DNA of 64,000 nucleotides from Cellulomonas pakistanensis (GTDB lineage Bacteria; Actinomycetota; Actinomycetes; Actinomycetales; Cellulomonadaceae). The stretch is from positions 1-64,000 of the forward strand of contig NZ_BONO01000011.1 of assembly GCF_016862755.1 (NCBI RefSeq). The letters are read 5' to 3'. Both the position numbers and the translations under genes were made by a program. The notes under the pieces are model-generated. The model was not told the origin of the DNA and did no database searches. It was given only the letters and a program-made list of their open reading frames with translations. Positions 14,666-23,747 of this stretch are shown in pieces (the first letter of the stretch is position 1; each line of letters opens with the position of its first letter).

Positions 14666-16506
14666 TAGTCCCGCCCGCGCAGCTCCAGGCTGATCTGGTC
14701 CGCGTCCAGCACCCGCAGCGCCTCGGTGAGCGCCCCCGAGCTCGCCGTGCCGAGGTCGCGCACGCGCAGCAGTGCCTCGCGCTGCGCGTCGAGCACCGCC
14801 AGCCGCAGCTCCCGCACCTGCGCGGCGGCCGACGCGCGGTCCTCCGCGGCGGCCTCGTCCTCGTCGACCTCCCCGCCCTGCCGCTCGGCGATCCGGCGCG
14901 CCTTCGCCAGCACCTCCGGGTCGTACGCGCCGCCGTCCGGGCGGCGCAGGTCCGGGTCGCCGAGCAGCGCCGCCGCGGCGGTCGCCATCTCCCCCACGAG
15001 CCGGTCCACCTCGGCGCGGTCGTCGGACCCGTCGCGGGCCAGGCCGAGCCGGCGCACGAGCCAGCCGAGCGTGCCGCCCTGGACCAGCAGCGTGCCCGCC
15101 GCCACCACGAAGGCGACCAGCAGGAGCAGCGCCCGGTGCGGCGTGTCCCGCGGGAGCGACTGCGCGGCGGCCAGCGTCACGACGCCGCGCATGCCCGCCC
15201 AGACCAGCACCGCGCCCTCGCGCGGACCGAGGCGCTCCGCCTGCAGGTAGTCGATGTCCGCGATCCGCCGGGTGATCCGGTACCGCAGCCGCCGGCCGCG
15301 CGCCTCGGGGGCGTCGTCCCGGCCGAGGCGGGGCCGGCGTCGGCCCAGGGTGGTGCGCACCGTCGCGGCCGGCACCGGCGCGGTGGTCGCCCGCGGGGCG
15401 GCGCCCGCCGGCGGGGCGCCCGGGACGCGGCGCGCGGCCAGGTCCTCGCGGGTGAGCGACCCGAGCTCGGCGCGGTCGTTGAGCGCCGCGAGGTAGCCGC
15501 GCACTGTCACACCGCGCCGCGCGCGCCGGGACAGGCGGTGCAGCAGGTAGGCCACGTAGACCGAGCGCACCGCGAGCACCACCACGGCCGCGAGCGCCCC
15601 GAGCCCGACCGCCACCCACAGGTGACCGTGGTCCTCCCGCACCTCGGCGACCAGGCCGTACAGCTCCAGGCCCATGACCAGGAACACCGCGCCCTCGAGC
15701 AGCAGCTCGAGCGTCCGCCAGTTCGCCGCCTCGGCGATCCGGTCCTGCGGTCGCAGCCGTACGCTCCCCGATCCCGCGACCAGGCCCGCCGCCACCGTGG
15801 CGACCAGCCCGGACGCGCCCAGGTGCTCCGCCGGGATGTACGCGACGAACGGCACGATGAACGAGATCGCCGTCGTGAGGTGCGGGTCCGCCACCCGGGT
15901 GCGCACCCACAGGCTGACCTTGCCGACCAGGCCGCCGATCAGCACGGCCACCACGACCGCGAACACGAAGTCGGTCGCCACCTCCCACAGCGTCACGGAG
16001 GCCGCCGTGGCGACGATCGCGGAGCGCAGCAGCACGAGCGCGGACGCGTCGTTGAGCAGGCTCTCGCCCTCGAGCACGGTGACGATGCGCGGGCTGACGC
16101 CGGACCTGCGGACGATCGACGTCGCCACGGCGTCGGTCGGGCTCAGCACCGCGCCCAGCGCGATGCCGGTCGCCAGCGTGATGTCGGGGACGATCCAGGA
16201 GAACAGCAGGCCGAGCACGACCGACGTCGCCACGACCAGGAGCACCGACAGCCCGCTGATCGCCGTGAGGTCGCGCCGGAAGTCCATGGTCGGCACGGAC
16301 ACCGACGTGGCGTACAGCAGCGGCGGCAGGACGCCGCCGAGGATCCACTCGGGCTCGATCTCGACCGCCGGCACGGCCGGCAGCAGGCTGATCCCGACGC
16401 CGAGCGCCACGAGCAGCAGCGGGGCGGCGACCCCGACCCGGGGCGCCAGGGCGGTGACGGCGACGACCGCGACGGCGCCGATCACCCCGATCAGCAGCAG
16501 GTCCAT
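14665..16506 (-). CDS. CPA1-family Na+/H+ antiporter
   Basis: A 613-residue cation/proton antiporter of the CPA1 (NhaP/YjcE-like) family with about 12 membrane helices. The ion-site motifs LSPTDAVATS (about 115) and EGESLLNDASALV (about 138) are intact. A charged loop (about 345-430) separates the last helices, which include GMRGVVTLAAAQ. A cytoplasmic tail of ~130 residues is Ala/Glu/Arg-rich and probably helical. It should exchange Na+ or K+ for protons for pH and salt homeostasis. ATG 16506 follows GGAGGGGCGGAG. The gene's 3' end overlaps the frame of the antitoxin remnant. Confidence 0.92.
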   Translation of the reverse strand: MDLLLIGVIGAVAVVAVTALAPRVGVAAPLLLVALGVGISLLPAVPAVEIEPEWILGGVLPPLLYATSVSVPTMDFRRDLTAISGLSVLLVVATSVVLGLLFSWIVPDITLATGIALGAVLSPTDAVATSIVRRSGVSPRIVTVLEGESLLNDASALVLLRSAIVATAASVTLWEVATDFVFAVVVAVLIGGLVGKVSLWVRTRVADPHLTTAISFIVPFVAYIPAEHLGASGLVATVAAGLVAGSGSVRLRPQDRIAEAANWRTLELLLEGAVFLVMGLELYGLVAEVREDHGHLWVAVGLGALAAVVVLAVRSVYVAYLLHRLSRRARRGVTVRGYLAALNDRAELGSLTREDLAARRVPGAPPAGAAPRATTAPVPAATVRTTLGRRRPRLGRDDAPEARGRRLRYRITRRIADIDYLQAERLGPREGAVLVWAGMRGVVTLAAAQSLPRDTPHRALLLLVAFVVAAGTLLVQGGTLGWLVRRLGLARDGSDDRAEVDRLVGEMATAAAALLGDPDLRRPDGGAYDPEVLAKARRIAERQGGEVDEDEAAAEDRASAAAQVRELRLAVLDAQREALLRVRDLGTASSGALTEALRVLDADQISLELRGRD

Positions 16507-16639
16507 GCGCTCCGCCCCTCCGTGCCTCCGGCGCGCCCGCCGGTGCGGGAGCACGCCCGCCGCCGAGGCTACCGAGCCGGGCCGGCCCGGGCCGCGCGGG
16601 CGCGGCGGCGGTGCGCCCCGGTGCAAGCCGACGCGGTAA

Positions 16640-16667
16640 TGAGACTGGGTATCAGTTGTGTTAGCGT
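16640..16667 (+). promoter_or_regulatory. Zur-like site and TAGCGT -10 upstream of aztD
   Basis: TGAGACTGGGTATCA (16640-16654) has the TGA-N9-TCA form of Zur boxes, with 5 of 7 pairs complementary. It sits where the -35 of a promoter with -10 TAGCGT (16662-16667) would be, a classic repressor position. The zinc functions downstream support Zur rather than Fur. Confidence 0.5.
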
Positions 16668-16748
16668 GACCGTGCTGATCAACCGACCCGCGACCGGAGA
16701 GGAGACGGCGCCCGGGGCAGGAGTGCGCCCGCGGCCGCCGACCCCCGC

Positions 16749-18137
16749 ATGAGCCTTCCCACCCCCACCCGCCGCCGCGTCTCCGGCGCGCTCGGCCTCG
16801 GTCTGACCGCCGCGCTGCTCGCCGCCTGCGGCACCTCCGGCGACGCCGCCGCCGAGCCGTCCGCCACCGCCGAGGAGACCACGACCGCCCCCGCGGCCAC
16901 CGAGGTCGCCACCGCGAAGCCGCGCCTCGCCCTCGCCTACGACGGCGGCATCCAGGTGCTCGACGCCGACACCCTCGAGGTCGTCTCCGACATCGAGCTG
17001 GAGGGCTTCAACCGGCTCAACCCGGCCGGCGACAACCGGCACGTGATGGTCTCGACCACGGGCGGGTTCCAGGTGCTGGACGCCGGCACCTGGACGCAGC
17101 CGCACGGCGACCACACGCACTCGTACACGTCCGACCCGGTGCTCACCGACGTGCTGTGGCCGGCCGAGACCCCCGGCCACGTCGTGAGGCACAAGGGCCG
17201 CACCGCCCTGTTCGACGACGGCACCGGGCAGATCACGGTCGTCGACTCCGACGCGCTGACCGACCTGGACGCCGAGGCGCGGGAGTACACCACCCCGTCG
17301 GCGCACCACGGCGTCGCGGTCGAGCTGACCGACGGCACCCTGGTCGTCTCCGAGGGCACCGAGGACGAGCGCACCGGCGTCCGCGTCCTCGACGCCGAGA
17401 ACACCGAGATCGCGGCGCTCGACACCTGCCCCGGCGTGCACGGCGAGGCCGTGGCCGCCGACGAGGCCGTCGTCATCGGCTGCGAGGACGGCGCCGTGGT
17501 GTACGCCGGCGGCCAGCTGACCAAGATCACCGCGCCCGACGCGTACGGCCGGATCGGCAACCAGGCCGGCTCCGAGGCCAGCCCGTTCGTGCTCGGCGAC
17601 TACAAGTCCGACCCGGACGCGGACCTCGAGCGCCCGACCCGCGTCTCGATCATCGACACCCGCGACGCGTCGATGCGCCTGGTCGACCTGCCGTCGTCCT
17701 ACACCTTCCGCTCGCTCGCCCGCGGCGACGCCGGCGAGGCCCTGGTGCTCGGCACCGACGGCCAGCTGCACGTCATCGACCCCGAGACGGCGACCCTGGT
17801 CCGCTCGATCCCCGTGATCGACGCCTGGGAGGAGTCCGAGGTCTGGCAGGAGCCGCGCCCGGCCATCACCGTGCTGGACGGCTCGGCGTACATCTCCGAC
17901 CCGAGCACCAACTCGCTGCACGCGGTCGACGTCGAGACCGGCGAGGTCTGGCTGAGCGGCGACCTCGAGGTCACGCCGAACGAGCTCACGGGCGTCTCCG
18001 GCGCCGTCGCCGAGCACGGCGGCCACGACCACGCCGAGGACGAGCACGCCCACGAGGACGAGCACGCCCACGAGGAGGACGAGCACGCCCACGACGAGGA
18101 CGAGCACGCGCACGAGGACGAGGGCGCCGAGGGCTGA
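16749..18137 (+). CDS. aztD: Zinc metallochaperone AztD-like lipoprotein with His-rich tail
   Basis: A 462-residue exported lipoprotein: signal peptide with lipobox LLAAC (Cys about 28), then a beta-propeller-like body with repeated DTx and xVLDA motifs (GGIQVLDADTLEVV, GGFQVLDAGTW). It ends in a 40-residue Asp/Glu/His tail built from repeats of DEHAHE. It resembles AztD, which loads zinc onto the AztC solute-binding protein; the aztC-like gene follows. The acidic His-rich tail is a likely zinc-collecting arm. The ATG has no strong Shine-Dalgarno. A Zur-like site precedes it by ~95 nt. The ABC partners aztA and aztB are not in this window. Confidence 0.85.
   Translation: MSLPTPTRRRVSGALGLGLTAALLAACGTSGDAAAEPSATAEETTTAPAATEVATAKPRLALAYDGGIQVLDADTLEVVSDIELEGFNRLNPAGDNRHVMVSTTGGFQVLDAGTWTQPHGDHTHSYTSDPVLTDVLWPAETPGHVVRHKGRTALFDDGTGQITVVDSDALTDLDAEAREYTTPSAHHGVAVELTDGTLVVSEGTEDERTGVRVLDAENTEIAALDTCPGVHGEAVAADEAVVIGCEDGAVVYAGGQLTKITAPDAYGRIGNQAGSEASPFVLGDYKSDPDADLERPTRVSIIDTRDASMRLVDLPSSYTFRSLARGDAGEALVLGTDGQLHVIDPETATLVRSIPVIDAWEESEVWQEPRPAITVLDGSAYISDPSTNSLHAVDVETGEVWLSGDLEVTPNELTGVSGAVAEHGGHDHAEDEHAHEDEHAHEEDEHAHDEDEHAHEDEGAEG
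18031..18120 (+). repeat. Imperfect tandem repeats encoding the DEHAHE tail
   Basis: Units of about 18-21 bp based on GACGAGCACGCCCACGAG repeat four to five times and encode the acidic His-rich tail of AztD. Such runs can expand or contract by slippage. Confidence 0.7.
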
Positions 18138-18164
18138 CGCCCGCCCTGCCGCCCCGCACCTCCT

Positions 18165-18220
18165 CGAGTGGAGCGTTCTGCCCGGACACGCCGCGCGTGC
18201 CGGGCAGGACGCTCCACTCG
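18165..18220. repeat. Long intergenic palindrome between aztD and aztC
   Basis: Arms of 21 nt (18165-18185 and 18200-18220) match at 20 of 21 positions; the exception is a U.G pair in RNA. They begin CGAGTGGAGCG and enclose a 14-nt loop that can itself pair CACG with CGTG. The hairpin lies 22 nt before the aztC start, inside what would otherwise be a two-gene operon. It may act as an intra-operon terminator or a mobile palindromic unit, and it shares the CGAGTGG end with the element at 50662. Confidence 0.7.
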
Positions 18221-18241
18221 CGCCCACCCGGAAGGACCGCT

Positions 18242-19165
18242 GTGCCCCGCACGACCCGCACGACCCGCACCCTGACCTCCGCGCTCGCTCTCGGGCTGGC
18301 CGGCGCCGCGCTCACGGCCTGCTCCCCCGCCGGCGACGACGCGGACGCCCCGCACGACGTCGTCGCCGCGTTCTACCCGCTGCAGTTCGTCGCCGAGCGC
18401 GTCGGCGGCGAGCACGTCGCCGTCACCTCGCTGACCCCGCCGGGTGGCGAGTCGCACGACCTGGAGCTGTCGCCGGCCTCGGTCGCGCGCGTCGGCGACG
18501 CCGACGTCGTGGTGTACCTGTCGGGCTTCCAGGCCGCGACCGACGAGGCCGTCGCCTCCACCTCGCCCGCCCACGTCGTCGACACCGCGGAGGCCGCCGC
18601 GCTCGAGGTCGCGCCCGACGGCGTCGAGCCCGGCACCGGCGACAGCCTGGACCCGCACTTCTGGCTCGACCCGACCCGGCTCGCCGACGTCGCGCACCAG
18701 GTCGCCGACACGCTCGCCGAGGTCGACCCCGAGCACGCCGGCGACTTCGCCGCGGGGGCGGACGCGCTGGTCGCCGACCTGGACGCGCTCGACGCGGAGC
18801 TCGAGGCCGGGCTCGCCGCCTGCCGGGGCGCGACGCTCGTCGCCTCGCACGAGGCGTTCGGCTACCTGGCCCAGCGGTACGGGCTGCACCAGGTCGGCCT
18901 CAGCGGGATCGACCCCGAGGTCGAGCCCTCGCCCGCGCGCCTGCGCGACGTCGCCGCGACCGTCGAGGCCGAGGGCGTGCGCACGCTGTTCTTCGAGACG
19001 CTGACCAGCCCCAAGGTGACGCAGACCCTCGCCGACGACCTGGGCGTGGCGACCGCGGTGCTCGACCCGCTGGAGGGTCTGGCGGAGGACGACGAGCGGG
19101 ACTACCTGGACGTCATGCGGGACAACCTCGCGGCGCTGACCGACGGGCTGACCTGCTCGGCCTGA
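18242..19165 (+). CDS. aztC: Zinc ABC transporter substrate-binding lipoprotein (AztC/ZnuA-like)
   Basis: A 307-residue cluster A-I metal-binding protein: lipobox LTACS (Cys about 23) and two lobes joined by a helix. Candidate zinc ligands are His in GGESHDLEL, DPHFWLDP and ASHEAFGYL. It lacks the His-rich loop of ZnuA; in this system that role could be played by the AztD tail. GTG 18242 has AAGGA 6 nt upstream. No ATPase or permease gene follows; the next gene is a protease behind a strong terminator, so it must use a transporter encoded elsewhere. Confidence 0.88.
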   Translation: MPRTTRTTRTLTSALALGLAGAALTACSPAGDDADAPHDVVAAFYPLQFVAERVGGEHVAVTSLTPPGGESHDLELSPASVARVGDADVVVYLSGFQAATDEAVASTSPAHVVDTAEAAALEVAPDGVEPGTGDSLDPHFWLDPTRLADVAHQVADTLAEVDPEHAGDFAAGADALVADLDALDAELEAGLAACRGATLVASHEAFGYLAQRYGLHQVGLSGIDPEVEPSPARLRDVAATVEAEGVRTLFFETLTSPKVTQTLADDLGVATAVLDPLEGLAEDDERDYLDVMRDNLAALTDGLTCSA

Positions 19166-19182
19166 GCCCCACCGGCCTCCTG

Positions 19183-19222
19183 CCGCGGATCACCCGCTCG
19201 CCGGCGCGCGGGTGATCCGCGG
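19183..19222. terminator. Terminator after aztC
   Basis: A perfect 15-bp stem CCGCGGATCACCCGC / GCGGGTGATCCGCGG with a 10-nt loop, 18 nt after the stop. It has no U-tract, as is usual in this genome. Confidence 0.75.
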
Positions 19223-19303
19223 CCGCGGCGTTCACGCGGCGCGGGGCGCGGCCGATCGGAACCCCGGCTCGCACCGCGGTGGTGCGCCACCGAGGAGGCC
19301 GCA

Positions 19304-22300
19304 GTGCGACAGATCGTCCGGACCGTCACCGCGATCGGCGTGAGCGCCGGTGTCGTGCTCGGCGCGGCTCCCGTCGCCACGGCGCACCCGTCGGCGCCCT
19401 CCGTCGTCCCGGCGGTCGCCGCCGGCGGCGCGGCCACGACCGCGACCCCGCCGCCCGCCGACCCCGCGGCGCCCGCCGACCCCGCGGCGCCCGCCGACCC
19501 CGCGGAGCTCACCGCCGCCGAGGACGCACCCGACCGGTCCGTCCTGCCCGAGGCCCCGCCCGCCACCACCGCCGACCCCGCCGAGGAGACCGGCCTGCCG
19601 GCCGCCTCGCCGGACCAGGTGCTCGTGCAGTTCGCCCCCGGGGTGGACCCGGCCGAGCAGGCCGCGGCGCTCGCGACCGAGGGCGTCGCCGCCGAGGACG
19701 ACGTCGCCGCCACCGGGTTCGTCGAGGTGCCCGTCGGCGACGCCGACCCGGCCGACGTGGTCGAGGCGCTCGACGCCGACCCCCGCGTCGCCGCGGTGCA
19801 GCTCGACGTCGTCCGGACCGCCCAGGCCCGACCTGCCGACGAGCTGGCGGCGCTCGCACGTCCGTACCTCGACCTGCTGCGCCTGCCGCGCGCCTGGGAC
19901 GTCACCTCGGGGGCCGGCCAGGTCATCGCCGTCCTCGACACCGGGGTCGACCTCGACCACCCCGACCTCGCGGGCCGCCTCGTGCCCGGGTACGACGCCG
20001 TGAACGAGGACGCCGACCCGAGCGACGACCAGTGGCACGGCACCGCCGTGGCGGGGGTCGCCGCCGCGATCGGCGGCAACGGACGGGGCGCCGCCGGCGC
20101 CGCGCACGGCGCGTCGATCATGCCGGTCAAGGTGCTCGACCACCGGGGCAGCGGCTACGACTCCGACGTCGCCGAGGGCATCCGGTGGGCCGTCGAGCAC
20201 GGCGCCGACGTCATCAACCTCTCCCTCGGCGGGCCGGGCGCCTCACCCGTCCTGCGCGCGGCGATCGCGGACGCGGTCGCCGCCGGGGTCGTCGTCCTGG
20301 CCGCCGCCGGCAACTCGGGCACCCAGGTCCCGGAGTTCCCCGCGGCCTACGCACCCGAGATCGACGGCCTCCTCTCGGTCGGTGCCACCGACGACGCCGG
20401 CGTGCTCACGCCGTTCTCGACGTGGGGCGACAGCACCACGGTCGCCGCCCCGGGCAAGGGCCTGGTCGCGCCGTCCAACGGCGGCGGCTACCTGACCGCG
20501 AGCGGCACCTCGTTCAGCACGCCGCTGGTCAGCGGCGTCGCAGCGCTCCTCACGTCGCGGGGCCGGACCCCCGCGCAGGTCGAGCAGGCGGTGGTCACGA
20601 CGGCGCGCGACGCCGGTCCGCGCGGCCGGGACCCCTTCTACGGCGCGGGCGCGGTCGACGCGGCCGCCGCGCTCGGCCTGGGCACCGCGACGCCGCTCGA
20701 GCAGGGGCCCGGCGACGGCGCCGTGGACGACTCCACGCCCGCACGGGCGCGCGCCCTCCCGCTCGCCCGCACGGTCACCGGTGCGCTGTCGCCGGAGGGC
20801 GACGAGGACTGGTACGCCGTCGAGGTGACGACCGCCGGCTGGTACACCGCGACCGTCACCCCGACCGGCAGCGCGCAGGCGACGCGCCCCCGGACCACCG
20901 CCCTGTCGGCGTCCGGCGAGGTGCTGGCGCGCGGCGAGGCCGCCGCCGCGGGCAGCCCGCTCGCGCTCGCGGTCCCGGTCCCGGCGGCGGGCACGATCCG
21001 GCTGGGCGTCGCGAACGTCGACGGCTCCCGGGGCGACCGGTACACCGTGACGCTCACGAGGTCCGCGGGCGCGCAGCCCCTGGCCGGCACCGGCGAGCAC
21101 GTGTGGGTGCTCGGCACCTCCCTCGTCTCCCACCAGGCGGGGGTCGCGGTCCGGCCCGCGCTCACCGTGACCCTCGGCCGGACGCCGGCGGACGGCGCGG
21201 CGTCGGCGGCGACCGTGCGGCTCGTCGACGGCAGCTCGGGCGCGGACGTCCCCGCGACGCTGGCCGTCGACCGGGGGGTCGGCACGCTCACGCTCACCCC
21301 GACGACCGACCTGGTCGCCGGCCGGCACTACCAGCTCTGGGTCGGGGGCCTCACCGACACCGCCGGCGCGGTGCAGCCGACCCCCTCGCGGACGTGGTTC
21401 ACCGTCGCCGCCGGCGGCGACCGGTTCACGCCCGTCGAGCCGCGGCGCGTCCTGGACACGCGCACGGGTACCGGCGTGCGGGCGGGCGTCGTTCGGCCCG
21501 GCAGCCCCGTGCGGCTGGTGGTCGGCGGCGTCGCGGTCCCCGCGGACGCGACCGCGGTCGTGCTCAACGTGACCGCCGTCAGCCCGACCGCCAAGGGCAG
21601 CCTCCGCGTGTACCCGACGCCCGCCGCGGGTGCGGCCGCCCCGACCGCCTCTCTCCTGAACGTCGTGGCCGGCGAGGACCAGCCCAACCTCGCGACCGTC
21701 GCGCTCGGCGCCTCGGGCGACCTGACGTTCGCCACGTTCAGCACCACGTCGCACGTCGCCGCGGACGTCGTCGGCTACTACCGGGCGGGTGGGGCCACCG
21801 CGTTCGTCCCGACGGACCCGGCGCGGGTGCTGGACACCCGGGCCGGGACGGGCGGCGTGCCGCGGGCCCGCGTGGCCGCGGGTCGGTGGGTGGACCTCCG
21901 GGTGACCGGGAAGAACGGGGTCCCCGCCGACGCCTCGGCCGTGGTGCTCAACGTGACCGGCGTCGGCGCGGCGGCGCGGACGAACATCCGCGTCTACCCG
22001 ACCCCCGCCGCGTCGGAGCCGCACGTCCCGTCGACCGTGCGCAGCATCAACCTCCTGCCCGGGCACAACGAGGCCGCGATGGCCGTCGTGCCGGTCGGCG
22101 ACGGCGGGCGCGTCCGGTTCTTCTCGCACACCGCGGCGACCGACGTCGTCGCCGAGCTCGCGGGGTACTTCTCCGCGACCGGCACCGACGGGTTCGTGCC
22201 CGTGACGCCGGCGCGGGTGGCGGACACGCGCACCGGCCTCGGGATCACCGGGGCCCTCACGCCGGGGCGGGTCGCGACGTTCCCGGTCCGCGGTCGGGCC

Positions 22301-22555
22301 GGCGTCCCGGACGCGGCCACCGCGGTCGTCCTCAACCCGACCGCCGTCTCGCCGGCCGGGCGTTCCAACATCCGGCTGTTCCCGGCGAACGCCGGTGACG
22401 TCGTGCCGGGGGTGTCCGCGATGAACGTGGTGGCCCGCCGCGACCAGGCGAACGTCGCGGTCGTCCGGCTCGGCGCGGGCGGCGCCCTGTCGACCCGGTC
22501 GGACTCGGCGCAGACGGCGATGGTCGTCGACCTGTTCGGGTACTTCCGCCGCTGA
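19304..22555 (+). CDS. Secreted S8 subtilisin-like protease with three C-terminal VLDTR repeats
   Basis: A 1083-residue exported protein. A signal peptide (about 1-27) is followed by a Pro/Ala/Asp linker with PADPAA repeats, an inhibitor-I9-like propeptide (about 100-175) and the S8 catalytic domain with Asp in VLDTGVD (about 209), His in HGTAVAG (245) and Ser in GTSFSTP (401). Then come a pre-peptidase C-terminal-like domain (about 480-590), an Ig-like domain (about 600-700) and three ~125-residue repeats starting FTPVEPRRVLDTR, FVPTDPARVLDTR and FVPVTPARVADTR. Those repeats are common on actinobacterial exported enzymes and are presumed surface- or glycan-binding. GTG 19304 follows GAGGAGG. 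Confidence 0.92.
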   Translation: MRQIVRTVTAIGVSAGVVLGAAPVATAHPSAPSVVPAVAAGGAATTATPPPADPAAPADPAAPADPAELTAAEDAPDRSVLPEAPPATTADPAEETGLPAASPDQVLVQFAPGVDPAEQAAALATEGVAAEDDVAATGFVEVPVGDADPADVVEALDADPRVAAVQLDVVRTAQARPADELAALARPYLDLLRLPRAWDVTSGAGQVIAVLDTGVDLDHPDLAGRLVPGYDAVNEDADPSDDQWHGTAVAGVAAAIGGNGRGAAGAAHGASIMPVKVLDHRGSGYDSDVAEGIRWAVEHGADVINLSLGGPGASPVLRAAIADAVAAGVVVLAAAGNSGTQVPEFPAAYAPEIDGLLSVGATDDAGVLTPFSTWGDSTTVAAPGKGLVAPSNGGGYLTASGTSFSTPLVSGVAALLTSRGRTPAQVEQAVVTTARDAGPRGRDPFYGAGAVDAAAALGLGTATPLEQGPGDGAVDDSTPARARALPLARTVTGALSPEGDEDWYAVEVTTAGWYTATVTPTGSAQATRPRTTALSASGEVLARGEAAAAGSPLALAVPVPAAGTIRLGVANVDGSRGDRYTVTLTRSAGAQPLAGTGEHVWVLGTSLVSHQAGVAVRPALTVTLGRTPADGAASAATVRLVDGSSGADVPATLAVDRGVGTLTLTPTTDLVAGRHYQLWVGGLTDTAGAVQPTPSRTWFTVAAGGDRFTPVEPRRVLDTRTGTGVRAGVVRPGSPVRLVVGGVAVPADATAVVLNVTAVSPTAKGSLRVYPTPAAGAAAPTASLLNVVAGEDQPNLATVALGASGDLTFATFSTTSHVAADVVGYYRAGGATAFVPTDPARVLDTRAGTGGVPRARVAAGRWVDLRVTGKNGVPADASAVVLNVTGVGAAARTNIRVYPTPAASEPHVPSTVRSINLLPGHNEAAMAVVPVGDGGRVRFFSHTAATDVVAELAGYFSATGTDGFVPVTPARVADTRTGLGITGALTPGRVATFPVRGRAGVPDAATAVVLNPTAVSPAGRSNIRLFPANAGDVVPGVSAMNVVARRDQANVAVVRLGAGGALSTRSDSAQTAMVVDLFGYFRR
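19453..19505 (+). repeat. 18-bp tandem repeat encoding PADPAA
   Basis: The unit GCCCGCCGACCCCGCGGC repeats nearly three times in frame in the linker after the protease signal peptide. Confidence 0.75.
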
Positions 22556-22564
22556 CCCCCGCGG

Positions 22565-22593
22565 GGCGCTCCGCTCAGTGCGAGCGGAGCGCC
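22565..22593. terminator. Terminator after S8 protease
   Basis: A 12-bp perfect stem GGCGCTCCGCTC / GAGCGGAGCGCC with a 5-nt loop. It overlaps the last codons of the convergent minus-strand gene. Confidence 0.7.
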
Positions 22594-22844
22594 TCGACGA
22601 GGTCGGCCTTGTTCATCGACGACCGGCCCTCGATGCCGATCTCGGCGGCCCGCTTGCGCAGGTCGTCCACGGTCCAGTCCTCGTACGAGCCGGACTCGCC
22701 GCCCTTCTTCCCGACGGACGACCGCCCGCGCGCCGCAGCCGCGTTGGCGATGCGCGCGGACTTCTCCTTGCTGTTGCCCTCGTCGCGGAGCTCCTCGTAG
22801 AGCTCCTTGTCCTTCACGCTCGGACCCGGGTCACGGCGCGGCAT
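22575..22844 (-). CDS. Small basic Rho-N/SAP-like domain protein (DUF7218-type)
   Basis: An 89-residue charged protein. The N-terminal half (VKDKELYEELRDEGNSKEKS) is typical of a small actinobacterial family. The C-terminal half (YEDWTVDDLRKRAAEIG...MNKADLVEALRSH) is a Rho N-terminal/SAP-like helix-extended-helix that usually binds nucleic acid. Function is not established. ATG 22844 has GGAGG 6 nt upstream. It is monocistronic and convergent with the protease. Confidence 0.82.
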   Translation of the reverse strand: MPRRDPGPSVKDKELYEELRDEGNSKEKSARIANAAAARGRSSVGKKGGESGSYEDWTVDDLRKRAAEIGIEGRSSMNKADLVEALRSH

Positions 22845-23018
22845 GGCGGCCTCCTCGCATCGACTCCTCGGACGCTCCCGACGATGCCGCGCGCGGCTCC
22901 GCGCCGCATCCCGAGCCGCGCGGTGCCGTGCCCCGAGCGGATCCACCCGGACGGACGCGCCGGGGCGTGCCGTCAGCAGGTCGTCGCCGAGCGCCACCGG
23001 CGAGCTCGGCACCCCGCG

Positions 23019-23024
23019 TAGCGT
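23019..23024 (+). promoter_or_regulatory. -10 TAGCGT of leaderless hydrolase gene
   Basis: TAGCGT ends 7 nt before GTG 23032, so the mRNA is likely to start at the initiation codon. Confidence 0.5.
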
Positions 23025-23031
23025 GGCGGGC

Positions 23032-23670
23032 GTGAGCAGCCTCGACATCGCCACCCCGCAGGGGCCCGCCCGCGCGCACCTGCACCTGCCCGCCGGCGTC
23101 GCGCCGGGCGCCGACGGCCGCACCCGCGTCCCGGGCGCGCTCGTGCTCGGCCACGGGGCCGGCGGCGGCGTCGGCGCGCCGGACCTCCTCGCCGTGACCG
23201 CGGCGGCCACCGGGCTCGGGCTGGCGGTCGCGCTGGTCGAGCAGCCGTACCGCGTCGCCGGCAAGCGGGTCGGCCCCCGCGGCCCCGCGCTCGACGAGGC
23301 GTGGACCGCCGTCGTCGCGCACCTGCGCACGCACGCCCTGGACGCGCCGCTGGTCACCGGCGGCCGGTCGGCCGGCGCCCGCACCGCCTGCCGGACGGCG
23401 CTCGCCACCGGCGCCGTCGGCGTGCTGTGCCTCGCGTTCCCCACGCAGCCTCCGGGCCGGCCGGACGCGCCGAGCCGGCTGCCCGAGCTCGAGGCCGCGG
23501 GCGTCCCGGTGCTGGTCGTCCAGGGCCGCACGGACCCCTACGGCACCCCGGCGGCGGCGCCGACCCGCACGGTCGTCCCGGTGCCGGGCGACCACTCCCT
23601 GAAGAAGGACACCGGGTCGGTCGCCGCCGCGGTGACGACCTGGCTGCCCACGGTCCTCCCGCTCCCCTGA
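23032..23670 (+). CDS. Alpha/beta-hydrolase (KANL3/Tex30-like family)
   Basis: A 212-residue alpha/beta hydrolase with LGHGAGGG near the oxyanion hole, nucleophile elbow GGRSAG (about 110-115), and Asp and His in GRTDPYG and GDHSL. The short length and GHGAGG entry match the KANL3/Tex30-type or dienelactone-hydrolase-like group; the substrate is unknown. GTG 23032 is chosen because of the -10 hexamer 7 nt upstream and the absence of a Shine-Dalgarno. Confidence 0.85.
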   Translation: MSSLDIATPQGPARAHLHLPAGVAPGADGRTRVPGALVLGHGAGGGVGAPDLLAVTAAATGLGLAVALVEQPYRVAGKRVGPRGPALDEAWTAVVAHLRTHALDAPLVTGGRSAGARTACRTALATGAVGVLCLAFPTQPPGRPDAPSRLPELEAAGVPVLVVQGRTDPYGTPAAAPTRTVVPVPGDHSLKKDTGSVAAAVTTWLPTVLPLP

Positions 23671-23745
23671 CGCCGAGATCGGCAACCCCGGCCCGGGCCG
23701 GCACCTCGGGCTGCCGGCCTCGGCACCGGCGTGCCGACGTCGGCG
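23671..23745. terminator. Bidirectional hairpin between convergent genes
   Basis: Arms at 23671-23684 and 23732-23745 (CGCCGAGATCGGCA / TGCCGACGTCGGCG) pair at 12 of 14 positions around a smaller GCCGG/CCGGC hairpin. This is the only structure between the two convergent genes. Confidence 0.5.
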
Positions 23746-23747
23746 GG

